In this document: positions 10,207 through 18,995 of the stretch, piece by piece
How the letters are laid out: each line of letters opens with the position of its first letter
Position numbering within the stretch: position 1 is the first letter of the stretch
Origin: Paraphotobacterium marinum
Lineage (GTDB): Bacteria; Pseudomonadota; Gammaproteobacteria; Enterobacterales; Vibrionaceae
Direction: 5' to 3'
DNA: 64,000 bases
Assembly (NCBI RefSeq): GCF_002216855.1
Contig: NZ_CP022356.1
Span: 682,001 to 746,000, forward strand
The notes under the pieces: model-generated
Told to the model about the DNA's origin: nothing
The model's input: only the letters and a program-made list of their open reading frames with translations
Database searches by the model: none
Program-made: the position numbers and the translations under genes

Positions 10207-10719
10207 TTAATTTAAGTCAGGTTCTTTTGTAACTCTGCTTCTTATATCACGCCTGAACACTTCAATAGTCCATGCCCATAAAATATGACCTAAAGTTTCA
10301 GAAAATAGTTCAGCTGCGGGTAAATTCCAAATGGGTGGTGCCAACTTAAATAAAGGCAATGCAATACCGTGAAAAGCAATAGTGATCACAATACCAAATA
10401 ATGCCCCCTGCCATAACTTTATTTTTGGACAAATTTCTGCTGCAAAAGCATACAACATCGCAAAAAATATTGAGAACAAGTGGTGAAAGCCACAACCTGC
10501 AAAATTAATCACATGGTTTGAGTAAGAATAAACCCAGTTTTGTGCCTGAAATCCAAAATCTTGTAATAATTCAATAGGAGGGCTTGCTCTATCTGCAGTT
10601 CTTGGTGGTAATGGAATTTCTGCACCAAATTTAACTAAGCTTGATACATTTCCGCCTAAAAAGCCAGCCCACAAAGCAGCTCCATATCTTCTATCTTTTT
10701 TGTTTGTAAAGTTTATCAT
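10207..10719 (-). CDS. yagU: YagU-family inner-membrane protein (DUF1440)
   Basis: A 170-residue protein with about three or four membrane segments that matches YagU closely: RRYGAALWAGFLGG at the N-terminus, VKFGAEIPLPPR near residue 30, CPKIKLWQGALFG near residue 98 and the ending ILWAWTIEVFRRDIRSRVTKEPD. In E. coli YagU has been linked to acid resistance; the mechanism is unknown. It is convergent with ydbH and separated by about 65 bases that include a long-looped, weak hairpin. Confidence 0.9.
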   Translation of the reverse strand: MINFTNKKDRRYGAALWAGFLGGNVSSLVKFGAEIPLPPRTADRASPPIELLQDFGFQAQNWVYSYSNHVINFAGCGFHHLFSIFFAMLYAFAAEICPKIKLWQGALFGIVITIAFHGIALPLFKLAPPIWNLPAAELFSETLGHILWAWTIEVFRRDIRSRVTKEPDLN

Positions 10720-11133
10720 TATTAATATGACCTATTTAAAGTATGTTATTAGAATTTTAAATCCTTTAAATCAAAAAAATAATTCACTCTAACTTATAAA
10801 TTTTTTGTAAGGTTAAAGTTTTAAAATTTATTTTGAGGTACCTTAATTTCTTCCCTTATTGTTATATTTATTTTTTTGAGAAAACTATATTTTAATGCAT
10901 CAAATTTACTGTTTAAGTTTGAAGAAAGACTAAAAAAGATAATGTAAGACAAAAAATTTTAGTATGACTTAGTTAAAGTTACGGAATAAATTAGTGAAAA
11001 GTGTTGCTATAAAACCGAAACATCTCAAAAAAAAAGAAAGATACACTATATTATTTGAAATATCAACTTTAAATTTTTAATTGATTTTTAACACCATGAT
11101 TTTAGATGAGAAATGATTTTTGAAAAAAATTCA
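10720..11133. other. Gene-free stretch between yagU and the mqo terminator
   Basis: About 400 very AT-rich bases. It must hold the yagU promoter. I see no ORF with a ribosome binding site, no tRNA and no repeat. The only clear structure is the hairpin that follows at 11134. Confidence 0.5.
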
Positions 11134-11166
11134 TTTCATAGGGTTACCGAGCTAAACCCTATGAAA
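11127..11166 (-). terminator. Intrinsic terminator of the fumC-mqo operon
   Basis: A perfect 12-base inverted repeat (TTTCATAGGGTT at 11134-11145, AACCCTATGAAA at 11155-11166) lies 17 bases beyond the mqo stop. Read on the minus strand it is followed within a few bases by a run of seven Ts, which fits a rho-independent terminator. Confidence 0.8.
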
Positions 11167-11183
11167 CAAATAAAATTATACTA

Positions 11184-12686
11184 TTAAATATTATTAATAT
11201 TTAAAATAGATGCTGTTTCAGCACGGACTTTTTTACATAAAGCATCATCTTCAATTAATGATTGACCATAAGAAGGAATAATCTCCTTTAATTTTGATAA
11301 TTGTTGTTCTGGACTAATTAAATCAGAAAAACATTTTTCAAGGACTTTAAGGGCAATCGCTGAAGCTGTTGATGCGCCTGGTGAAGCACCCAACAATGCT
11401 AGCAAAGAGTTATCTTTATCACTTACTAACTCTGTACCAAATTCCAGCTTACCACCCTTTTCAGGATCCGGCTTTATAATCTGAACACGTTGGCCAGCAA
11501 CCTCAACACGCCAATCTTCATTTTTCGCATCTGGGAAAAAAGTTCTCAATAATTCCATTCTTTCCTCATTGCTTTCTAAAACTTGCCCTATTAAATATTT
11601 AGTCAAATCCATGTTTTCCCAACCTGCAGACATGAGAGGCATCATGTCTTTTCGATCAAATGATCGAAATAAGTCAAGATATGAACCATGTTTTAAAAAT
11701 TTTGTAGAAAAACCTGCAAATGGCCCAAATAATAGTGACTCTTTACCATCTATATGTCGTTTATCTAAGTGAGGAACTGACATCGGTGGTGAACCTACTG
11801 ACGCTTGTCCATATACTTTAGCATTATGTTGTTTACATATTTCTTGATTATCTGTTCTTAACCAAATACCACTAACAGGAAAACCAGCATAAGCTTGACC
11901 TTCTGGTATTCCAGATTTATGAAGTAAATTAACTGCAGCACCTCCTGCTCCAATAAATAAAAATTTGGATTTAATTTCTGTAGTATGACCACTTTCTAAA
12001 TTTTTAACTTTTATTGTCCATGTTTTATCATCATTTTGTTTTAAATCTCTTACTTCACTGTTAAATTCACTATTAAAGTTCTGACTATTTTGAAGTATAT
12101 TTAATAAAAGATGAGTCAAGGAGCCGTAATCTACATCTGTCCCTGTTTTCATTCGTGTCATAGCAAGTGGCTCGTTATTTTTTCTATTGTCCATAACTAA
12201 AGGTGCCCAATCAGAAATAACTTTTGGATCTTGCGTAAACTCCATTCCATAATAACAATGATGGTTTGTTAGAGTTTCATATCTTTTTTTCAGAAATGCT
12301 ACATCCTTATCACCTCTTACAAAGCTAAAGTGAGGGACGGGATGAATAAAGCGTTGTGGATCGTCTATTTTTTTATTTTTAACTAAATAACTCCAAAGTT
12401 GTCTTGATAAATCAAACTCAGTATTAACCTCTAGTGCTTTAGTTATATCAATAGTTCCATCTTCTTTTTCTGGTGTATAATTCAATTCACATAACGCTGC
12501 GTGACCTGTCCCTGCATTATTCCATGCATTTGAGCTTTCCTGTGCCGCTTGCCCTAATCTTTCATGCATTTCAATTTTCAAATTTGGGTTTAATTCTTTT
12601 AAATAAACGCCAAGTGTTGTACTCATTATCCCAGCACCTATTAAAAACACATCCACTTCTTTTTGATTTTTATTTAAATTGTTCAT
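11184..12686 (-). CDS. mqo: Malate:quinone oxidoreductase
   Basis: A 500-residue FAD-dependent enzyme that oxidises malate to oxaloacetate at the inner face of the membrane and passes electrons to quinone. The N-terminal dinucleotide-binding segment (VFLIGAGIMSTTLGVYLKEL, residues about 14-33) and the characteristic YGQASVGSPPMSVPHLDKR and LLGASPGASTASAIAL segments identify the family. It is the last gene of an operon with a prephenate-dehydratase-like gene (25 bases upstream) and fumC, so fumarate to malate to oxaloacetate is encoded together. A strong terminator follows. No NAD-dependent malate dehydrogenase is in the window. Confidence 0.96.
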   Translation of the reverse strand: MNNLNKNQKEVDVFLIGAGIMSTTLGVYLKELNPNLKIEMHERLGQAAQESSNAWNNAGTGHAALCELNYTPEKEDGTIDITKALEVNTEFDLSRQLWSYLVKNKKIDDPQRFIHPVPHFSFVRGDKDVAFLKKRYETLTNHHCYYGMEFTQDPKVISDWAPLVMDNRKNNEPLAMTRMKTGTDVDYGSLTHLLLNILQNSQNFNSEFNSEVRDLKQNDDKTWTIKVKNLESGHTTEIKSKFLFIGAGGAAVNLLHKSGIPEGQAYAGFPVSGIWLRTDNQEICKQHNAKVYGQASVGSPPMSVPHLDKRHIDGKESLLFGPFAGFSTKFLKHGSYLDLFRSFDRKDMMPLMSAGWENMDLTKYLIGQVLESNEERMELLRTFFPDAKNEDWRVEVAGQRVQIIKPDPEKGGKLEFGTELVSDKDNSLLALLGASPGASTASAIALKVLEKCFSDLISPEQQLSKLKEIIPSYGQSLIEDDALCKKVRAETASILNINNI

Positions 12687-12711
12687 AATTCAATCTCTCT
12701 TTTATCTTAAT

Positions 12712-13530
12712 TTATTTAAAATTATGCGGTCTATTTTGTGAATAATATTGACCCAAATTTTTTATTTTATTTTTATTAATAGAATTTAAAATGTCATCCA
12801 ATTGGCTCCCATCGTAAATATCAATTAATATTAACTCTTTGTTATGACTTGAGTACCTAACCTCAACGCCATTAATGTTTTCCAAAAATCTCTGTTCTTC
12901 AACGTTTTTATTTTCAATAACTAATGATGTTACTTTTTGGCCAGTTGGCTTAATAGAAAAAGAACTCTCTGGTTTACCAAACAAAACAAACTGCATTAAG
13001 GCTTCTTCATTTGGTGCTACCATGCTTGTCTTTAAGGTAGATAAATTATATTTTTTACCCGTATTCACGCTTGCTGATGCTGCAATATTTTTATTTTTTA
13101 AATCTGAAACCGTTTTTGCCGCTTTCGCTGAGCTGCTATCAGTAATCACTTTCAAGTCGGAGTGTTCCTTAAAAAAAGTCTTACATATTGCTTGTGCATA
13201 AGGGTTAACATGGATCGTATCAATATCATCAATATGTGCACCTTCTTGACCAAGTAAAGCAAAATGTAGTGGCATAAACGCATCCAAATAAATTTGTAGT
13301 TTTCCTTCATAAAATTGTGATATAAATTCATTACCATTTTTATCACTCAAAAAACCTATACCTGAATTCCACCATGGAAGCCATGCAAAATCCACTTCTC
13401 CAGTTTGTATCATAGGGATTAAATCTCCCAAATCTTTTACAAAGATATGATTGAATGAAATTTCTGTTAAAGCTTGTTTCAGCGATGTTTCACTAAAGGT
13501 CCCTTCTGGACCGAGCACTGCAATATTCAT
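12712..13530 (-). CDS. Prephenate-dehydratase-like protein lacking the catalytic TRF motif
   Basis: A 272-residue protein with the two-lobed fold of prephenate dehydratase followed by an ACT-like tail. The start GPEGTFSE (residues 7-14), HVNPYAQAIC (about 107-116), SSSAKAAKTV (about 132-141) and IAASASVNTG (about 149-158) align with the enzyme. At the place of the essential Thr-Arg-Phe motif the sequence reads Met179-Gln180-Phe181, and the ESRP motif of the phenylalanine-binding ACT domain is not found. It starts within the fumC stop codon (TAATG overlap) and is followed 25 bases later by mqo. I infer it is not an ordinary phenylalanine-biosynthesis enzyme; it may bind a different ligand, perhaps linked to the TCA genes. 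Confidence 0.75.
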   Translation of the reverse strand: MNIAVLGPEGTFSETSLKQALTEISFNHIFVKDLGDLIPMIQTGEVDFAWLPWWNSGIGFLSDKNGNEFISQFYEGKLQIYLDAFMPLHFALLGQEGAHIDDIDTIHVNPYAQAICKTFFKEHSDLKVITDSSSAKAAKTVSDLKNKNIAASASVNTGKKYNLSTLKTSMVAPNEEALMQFVLFGKPESSFSIKPTGQKVTSLVIENKNVEEQRFLENINGVEVRYSSHNKELILIDIYDGSQLDDILNSINKNKIKNLGQYYSQNRPHNFK

Positions 13531-14912
13531 TATTTAAGTCCTGTCATATTTTTAGGTACTACGATTCGGTCAAACTCAGCTTCCGTTACAATATTTAACT
13601 TTAACGCCGCCTCTTTAAGAGTTGTATTATTCTCATCAGCGTAATGAGCAATTTTAGAAGCTTTGTCATAACCAATTTCAGGTGAAAGTGCTGTCACTAA
13701 CATCAATGAACTATCAACATAATTTTTTATTTTAGGTAAGTTTAAACTCGTACCTTCAACTAGAAATTTGGTAAAATTATTCATACCATCAGACAAAATA
13801 CGAATATTTTGTGCCATATTATTAATGATAAGTGGCTTATATACGTTCATTTGAAGATAGCCGCTTGCGTTAGACATCGAAATAGCGTCACTATTACTCA
13901 TAACTTGTATCGCAATCATTGTGAGTGCCTCTGCTTGAGTTGGATTAACTTTTCCTGGCATAATTGATGAGCCAGGCTCATTTTCCGGGATTAATAATTC
14001 ATGAAATCCAGCTCTTGGTCCGCAAGAAAGTAGTCTTATATCATTGGCTATTTTAAATAAAGAAGCTGCTAAATTTTTTATACTCAGAGATAAACCGTTT
14101 AAAGCATCATGTGATCCCTGATATGCAAACTTATTCTGAACCTCTTTAAAAGATAAATTAGTCATCTCAGATATAATTTCGCAAAAATTTTTACCGAATG
14201 TTTTGGTCGTATTAATTCCAGTTCCTACAGCGGTTCCACCAATTGTTAAAAGTAATACATCTTTTAGAGCAAAATTAATACGCTCAATGTGCTGTTCTAA
14301 AATGAAAGCAAACCCTGACCACTCTTGTCCAACAGTTAATGGTGTAGCATCTTGCATGTGTGTTCGACCAATTTTGACAACTTCCATCCAATCTTCAGAT
14401 TTTTTACTTATTGCATTTTTCAAATATTCCAACATTGGTAATAACTTTTCTTGAGCATTTTTAACGGTCGCAATATGCATTGCAGTTGGAAAAGTATCGT
14501 TAGAAGATTGACTCATGTTGACATGATCATTTGGATGCACTGGAGTTTTACTTCCTAAAGGCGTATTCATAATCTGACAACAACGATTAGAAATGACTTC
14601 ATTCATATTCATGTTAAACTGTGTTCCACTTCCAGTCATCCAAACGTGTAAAGGAAACATATCATCATGTTTTCCAGCGATAATTTCATCGCATACCTGA
14701 CAGATTAAATTTTTGTTTTCTTCTGAAAGATGTCCTTCACGAAAATTTGCTTCTGCTGCTGCTTTTTTTAACAAAGCATAAGACTCTACCATTTCATGTG
14801 GAATTAAATCATTCCCAATACTAAAGTGTTCCAAGGATCTTTGAGTTTGAGCACCCCATAATTTATCATCAGGGACTAATACTTTTCCTAAACTATCTTG
14901 TTCTTCACGCAT
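13530..14912 (-). CDS. fumC: Class II fumarate hydratase
   Basis: A 460-residue fumarase of the aspartase/fumarase superfamily, interconverting fumarate and malate. The superfamily signature [13 protein letters not shown] lies near residues 312-324, [10 protein letters not shown] near 182-191 and the substrate-binding SSNDTFPTA near 136-144; the length is that of FumC. This class needs no iron-sulfur cluster. It heads an operon with the prephenate-dehydratase-like gene, which overlaps its stop by one base, and mqo. Confidence 0.95.
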   Translation of the reverse strand: MREEQDSLGKVLVPDDKLWGAQTQRSLEHFSIGNDLIPHEMVESYALLKKAAAEANFREGHLSEENKNLICQVCDEIIAGKHDDMFPLHVWMTGSGTQFNMNMNEVISNRCCQIMNTPLGSKTPVHPNDHVNMSQSSNDTFPTAMHIATVKNAQEKLLPMLEYLKNAISKKSEDWMEVVKIGRTHMQDATPLTVGQEWSGFAFILEQHIERINFALKDVLLLTIGGTAVGTGINTTKTFGKNFCEIISEMTNLSFKEVQNKFAYQGSHDALNGLSLSIKNLAASLFKIANDIRLLSCGPRAGFHELLIPENEPGSSIMPGKVNPTQAEALTMIAIQVMSNSDAISMSNASGYLQMNVYKPLIINNMAQNIRILSDGMNNFTKFLVEGTSLNLPKIKNYVDSSLMLVTALSPEIGYDKASKIAHYADENNTTLKEAALKLNIVTEAEFDRIVVPKNMTGLK

Positions 14913-15232
14913 ATTTAATTACCTACAAATAAGTTAATACTAAAAAATTCAATATTATTAATGTTTAATTTATAAACCTAGTTCAAAACTAAGTTTGAGT
15001 GACTAAAATTTAACCATAAAATGAATTTGTCTCAATAATTAAAGTGATAAAGTGATAAAGTTGTACACTTAGTGATAAAAGTTATATAAATAATTATGTA
15101 TTACTATATGATTTATCTATAATTATTTGAAATCACTCTGACCATTGGTAAAGATGTGTCACATAATTTATAATTTATTTTGGGGATTAAATAGATATAA
15201 ATGGGACAAAATTAGACCAATTTAGGACGATT
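14913..15232. promoter_or_regulatory. Divergent intergenic region fumC / ynbE with AGTGATAA repeats
   Basis: About 320 bases without a gene between two divergent operons. It contains three copies of AGTGATAA (15043-15050, 15051-15058 and 15071-15078). The third follows TACACTT, giving a small dyad around CACTTAGTG. These may be operator elements for either operon, but the regulator is unknown. No small ORF with a ribosome binding site was found. Confidence 0.4.
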
Positions 15233-15490
15233 ATGTTTTATAAAAAGATTAAAACAGCGAATGAGGGGAATGGATTGTATCAAATATATAGAAAAAAAGG
15301 TTGGAATCTTAATTGGACATTGTGCAATTTATCTTGCATACTATTCTTAACTGGTTGTACACCCACAATTAAGGTTGTGACCGACGATAAACCGATTGAA
15401 GTCAATTTAAATGTAAAAGTTGAACATGAAATTAATATTAAAGTTGACAAACAAATTGACTCATTAATGGATAATAAAAATATTTTTTAG
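15233..15490 (+). CDS. ynbE: YnbE-like outer-membrane lipoprotein
   Basis: A small lipoprotein with a lipobox (LTGC, Cys about residue 42) followed by CTPTIKVVTDDKPIEVNLN and KVEHEINIKVDK segments, which closely match E. coli YnbE. Known role: YnbE sits in the outer membrane and extends the YdbH bridge for phospholipid traffic. Two starts are plausible. The ATG at 15233 has AGGA upstream but gives an unusually long signal peptide. A TTG at 15275 has AGGGG six bases before it and gives a normal-length one. It is followed 10 bases later by ydbL. Confidence 0.85.
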   Translation: MFYKKIKTANEGNGLYQIYRKKGWNLNWTLCNLSCILFLTGCTPTIKVVTDDKPIEVNLNVKVEHEINIKVDKQIDSLMDNKNIF

Positions 15491-15500
15491 AGGAGTATTT

Positions 15501-15818
15501 ATGAGAATTTTTGCCATTATTTTAATCTTGTTTTCACTAAATGTTTCAGCCCTATCCTTGCAACAAGCAAAAAATCAAGGTTTAATTGGCGAAATGAATA
15601 ATGGGTATGTTGGAGCTGTTCAAGCAAACGTACCTTCAAGTGTTAAACAACTGATTAAGCGTACAAATGATCTAAGAAGACAAAATTTTTCAAAATTAGC
15701 TCAACAAAATAATTTATCAATAAATCAAGTTGCGAGTCAGTTTGCTCAAAAAGCCAAGCAGAGACTGACAAGAGGACAATACTATCAATCTGGAAATGGA
15801 AGTTGGACAAAAAAATAA
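15501..15818 (+). CDS. ydbL: YdbL-like periplasmic protein (DUF1318)
   Basis: A 105-residue exported protein with a signal peptide (residues 1-17, ending VSA). The body aligns with YdbL of E. coli: LQQAKNQGLIGEMNNGYVG near residues 20-38, VKQLIKRTNDLRR near 48-60 and the ending GQYYQSGNGSWTKK. The family helps the YdbH-YnbE bridge, reportedly by limiting YnbE multimer formation. A good ribosome site (AGAGGAG) lies six bases before the ATG. It is in an operon with ynbE, but ydbH itself is 5 kb upstream. Confidence 0.9.
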   Translation: MRIFAIILILFSLNVSALSLQQAKNQGLIGEMNNGYVGAVQANVPSSVKQLIKRTNDLRRQNFSKLAQQNNLSINQVASQFAQKAKQRLTRGQYYQSGNGSWTKK

Positions 15819-15828
15819 GCCTTATTCA

Positions 15829-16596
15829 TTAATTTCCATTTTTCTTTAATATAGATTGTAATTGATTTTTTAAAAAAACCTTGGGTGTTACCCCCAAGGT
15901 TTTTTTAAATTGATAAATAAAAGAACTTGATGTTTCATAGCCTAAATCGTAAGCTATATTTGTAACAGAAGTTCCTTCTAAAAGAGCTCTAAATGATAAC
16001 ATCAAATAAAGTCTATTTTTCCATTGGCTATATGTCATTCCAGTTTCTTTTTTAAAGAGACGTGACAGTGTTCTTTCACTCATACCAAAATGATTTGCTA
16101 AATAAGCCAAACTTCTTTTTTCATGAGGCGCCTTTATAATCATATCTGTAATTTTCTGAAAGGTTTTATTTTCATATGTTTGCAGACAAAAAGGACTAGA
16201 TTTACTAATGTTTAATTCGTGGACAAGTAATTCAAATTTTTTCAAACATATCAACTCATCTCGCACTTCTTGATTTTCATCAATTAAATCTTTCATCAAA
16301 GCAAGACATAACTCGTTAATTAAAATACTAGTGGGCTTTTTACTTAGAATTGTGTTTGGTTCTTTGAAATATAGATTAAATCCTTTGGTTCCGCCAAACA
16401 TTTGGCCTTGATGCATGATGCCCCTTGGAACAAATATCGCACTACCGTATGTAGCTATAAATAAAAATTGACCGCATTCAAGGAAAATATTTCCTTCTAA
16501 AGGAACAAACAAAGAATCCACCTCGTGAGAATGAAGGTCTTTTTTATGGTCAGAATCGAATGCAAAGTTTCTGTAAGAAAACAAATTTGGAATCAT
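15829..16596 (-). CDS. AraC-family transcriptional regulator
   Basis: A regulator with an N-terminal cupin-like sensing domain (HSHEVDSLFVPLEG near the start, VPRGIMHQG near residue 60) and a C-terminal pair of AraC helix-turn-helix motifs (SLAYLANHFGMSERTLSRLFKKETG; VTNIAYDLGYETSSSFIYQFKKTLG). I place the start at the ATG at 16596; an in-frame TTG lies at 16614, and neither has a clear ribosome site. It is divergent from a Bcr/CflA efflux gene, and a 21-bp-spaced direct repeat lies between them, so it probably controls that pump and perhaps itself. Confidence 0.88.
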   Translation of the reverse strand: MIPNLFSYRNFAFDSDHKKDLHSHEVDSLFVPLEGNIFLECGQFLFIATYGSAIFVPRGIMHQGQMFGGTKGFNLYFKEPNTILSKKPTSILINELCLALMKDLIDENQEVRDELICLKKFELLVHELNISKSSPFCLQTYENKTFQKITDMIIKAPHEKRSLAYLANHFGMSERTLSRLFKKETGMTYSQWKNRLYLMLSFRALLEGTSVTNIAYDLGYETSSSFIYQFKKTLGVTPKVFLKNQLQSILKKNGN

Positions 16597-16761
16597 TAAA
16601 ATAAAGTAAAACAAAAAATTTAAAAAAAATTATATCATAATCAAAGAAAATTAAGGTATTTTTAAAACAAATGGATTGATAAATCTCTCAACGTTAACAA
16701 AATATTCATTGTAAATTGTTTATATTTTGTTGGTATTATAATTTTTTATTTAGAAGTAACA

Positions 16762-16793
16762 AAATTGTCATTTTTTCGATATAAATTGTCATT
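16762..16793 (+). promoter_or_regulatory. Candidate AraC-type operator: direct repeat with 21-bp period
   Basis: The 11-mer AAATTGTCATT occurs twice, at 16762-16772 and 16783-16793, so the half-sites are exactly 21 bp apart on the same face of the helix. Family knowledge: AraC proteins bind direct repeats at about two helical turns, as at araI. The site ends 68 bases before the efflux gene start, a suitable place to activate its promoter. Confidence 0.55.
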
Positions 16794-16861
16794 AAATAGA
16801 AAGAATAAAAAACTTCATATTGTTAAAGTTTTCATACTTTGATTTATAGGAGTTTTATAAA

Positions 16862-18067
16862 ATGATTAAACATGATAATAGATTCTTTTTATTCGTTATT
16901 GCTTTATTTTGCGCAATGCCATCGCTTTCAGTTTATATTTACTTACCAGCAGTTAAAAATATTGCTGAAAAACTAAATACAACTAGCTCACTTGTTAATC
17001 AATCTACATCTTTATTTATGATTGGCTTTTGTTTAGCTATGGTTTTTTGGGGAAGTTTATCAGACAGAATCGGACGTAAAAAAACATTAACTATCGGTTT
17101 GTTTTTGACTGTTTTAGGCTCTTACCTTTGTACCCGTAGTAATAATTTAGAGTTTTTTGCCGTTGCAAGGCTTATTCAAGGATTTGGGATCTCTTCAGGC
17201 ACAATTATTGGCATGTCAATTGTAAGAGACCATTTTAAGGGAAACGTTTTAACTTCTTCTTTGGCTTCTATCATGTTAGTGATTGGTTTTTCTCCTATGC
17301 TCAGTCCTAGTATAGGATCAGCCATCATGTACTTTTTTAATAATTGGCATTACATTTATTATGCAATCAGTATTTATGCAATAGTAAATATTTGTTTATG
17401 TCTTTTAATTAAAGAAAGCCACCAACCAAGTCAAAACAACAAAACATTTATGGATGAAATAAAGGCTTACTCAGTTCTTTTTAGCAACAATAAGTTTATA
17501 TTATATTCCTTATGTTCAGGACTCGCTTTTGCATGTTATTTCGCTTATGTTTCTATTTCATCTACAGTGATCATTGGAGTTTTTCATTTTTCAAATAGTT
17601 TCTTTTCACTATGCATACCATTTAATATCTGTGGAATGCTACTTTCTAATTTTCTTATTAAACGTCAACTTAAAAAAACAGAGGAAACTGGATCTTTAAT
17701 AATACTTGGTTTTATTTCATCCATTTTAGGAATTACAATCTGCGCTTCATCTGGTTATATATACTTAACTGTTTACGGAATGATTTTAGGTATGTTATTC
17801 ATCACCTTTGGTATGTCTTTATTTCAAACATTATTTACATCAAAAGGGTTAAGCTATGTTAAAGAAAATGTGGGAACAGCAAATGCCATTAATAATATTT
17901 TTAGATTTGGATTAGCAAGTGTAGGTGCTTTTGTTATCAATCAGTTTGATGGTATATTCTTAATGAAAGCATTACCTACTCTTCATGTAATTATTCTTTG
18001 TATAATTTTAACATTATTTTCTATTATTCATAGAAAATCTCAAAAAGTAGATATAATCCTCAATTAA
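16862..18067 (+). CDS. Bcr/CflA-family multidrug efflux MFS transporter
   Basis: A 401-residue, twelve-segment proton-driven exporter of the major facilitator superfamily. The N-terminal PSLSVYIYLPAVKNIA segment, the loop 2-3 motif GSLSDRIGRKK (about residues 60-70) and the RLIQGFGISSG motif near residue 99 place it in the Bcr/CflA drug-resistance subfamily. Substrates cannot be predicted. AGGAG lies nine bases before the ATG. It is divergent from an AraC regulator, with a candidate operator in between, and ends at a strong bidirectional terminator. Confidence 0.9.
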   Translation: MIKHDNRFFLFVIALFCAMPSLSVYIYLPAVKNIAEKLNTTSSLVNQSTSLFMIGFCLAMVFWGSLSDRIGRKKTLTIGLFLTVLGSYLCTRSNNLEFFAVARLIQGFGISSGTIIGMSIVRDHFKGNVLTSSLASIMLVIGFSPMLSPSIGSAIMYFFNNWHYIYYAISIYAIVNICLCLLIKESHQPSQNNKTFMDEIKAYSVLFSNNKFILYSLCSGLAFACYFAYVSISSTVIIGVFHFSNSFFSLCIPFNICGMLLSNFLIKRQLKKTEETGSLIILGFISSILGITICASSGYIYLTVYGMILGMLFITFGMSLFQTLFTSKGLSYVKENVGTANAINNIFRFGLASVGAFVINQFDGIFLMKALPTLHVIILCIILTLFSIIHRKSQKVDIILN

Positions 18068-18112
18068 ATTCATGCAATATGTGTGACCATTAAAATAGAA
18101 TTATTAACAATT

Positions 18113-18148
18113 AAAAACAGCTTAGTTAGGTCTCACTAAGCTGTTTTT
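18113..18148. terminator. Bidirectional intrinsic terminator
   Basis: A perfect 14-base stem (AAAAACAGCTTAGT / ACTAAGCTGTTTTT) with an eight-base loop between convergent genes. The A run on the left and the T run on the right let it stop transcripts from both the MFS gene and the lipoprotein gene. Confidence 0.9.
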
Positions 18149-18160
18149 AATTTGAAAAAA

Positions 18161-18871
18161 TTATGATACAGAATCAAATTCACTTATAAAAAGATCCGAA
18201 TCAACATTGTCAAACTCATCAACTATGGGCTCATCAGCATCTAATGGAATAATTCTGTCATTTGAATATACTTCTAATTGTGGGGTATTATTTAGTGAGG
18301 GTTTGCTTCTATCTTCATTTAAAATCTGACTATTATTAGCTCTGAGGGAATTATTAATATCTTTTATTTTTAGCTCTGCTAAAACAAACGCGTGATAAAT
18401 TCCATCTATTTCAACAATTTCTTTTTTAACTATCTCATAATTAGATGCTGATTGTGAGCTATTCTGATTCAGATCATCTGAGGTATAGTTTATGACTTTA
18501 CTTATTTTTTGCCTCAATTTAATTTGAGCATTATCCTGACTTTCTTCCAAGGCTATTCTCAATTGTTTGGATTCCCCCATCCCAACTGCATAAATTGCTT
18601 CCGAAGTTGGTTGGTGTTTAGTCGTCACCCACTTGGGTATATCGTTATTAAACTCTTGATCTGTATTTAATGCATTATTTCGATTAGGGGCTGGCTGATA
18701 ATCAATTTTATTATTAGTTGTTTTATTGGTATAATTGTTATTAGGACTATCCGGATAACCATAATATTGATAAGTGTGTGAGATTTTTTGTGGACGTGTG
18801 TCTTCTGTGGAAGTACAGCCAGAAACAAAAAATAAAAATAATAAAATTGAACTTGTATTAATCCAACTCAT
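18161..18871 (-). CDS. LPP20-like lipoprotein
   Basis: A 236-residue lipoprotein with a lipobox ending VSGC (Cys19). After an asparagine-rich linker (residues about 30-75) comes a folded region, WVTTKHQPTSEAIYAVGMGESKQLRIALEESQDNAQIKLRQKI, that resembles the LPP20/FlgT N-terminal-like domain: a short strand, a helix and a conserved A-x-G segment. A disordered acidic tail follows. The function of this family is poorly known; it is usually a surface or outer-membrane protein. The assignment rests on domain appearance only. Confidence 0.65.
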   Translation of the reverse strand: MSWINTSSILLFLFFVSGCTSTEDTRPQKISHTYQYYGYPDSPNNNYTNKTTNNKIDYQPAPNRNNALNTDQEFNNDIPKWVTTKHQPTSEAIYAVGMGESKQLRIALEESQDNAQIKLRQKISKVINYTSDDLNQNSSQSASNYEIVKKEIVEIDGIYHAFVLAELKIKDINNSLRANNSQILNEDRSKPSLNNTPQLEVYSNDRIIPLDADEPIVDEFDNVDSDLFISEFDSVS

Positions 18872-18995
18872 AATCCAACCTTAAAAAATACTGTTTTAAA
18901 TATGATTTAAGGTTAGTTTTCATTTGAATTATCGCTAATATTAACTCCTAAAAATAAAACAGGAGTCAAATTTTTTTGTACACTTTTAAGATACC

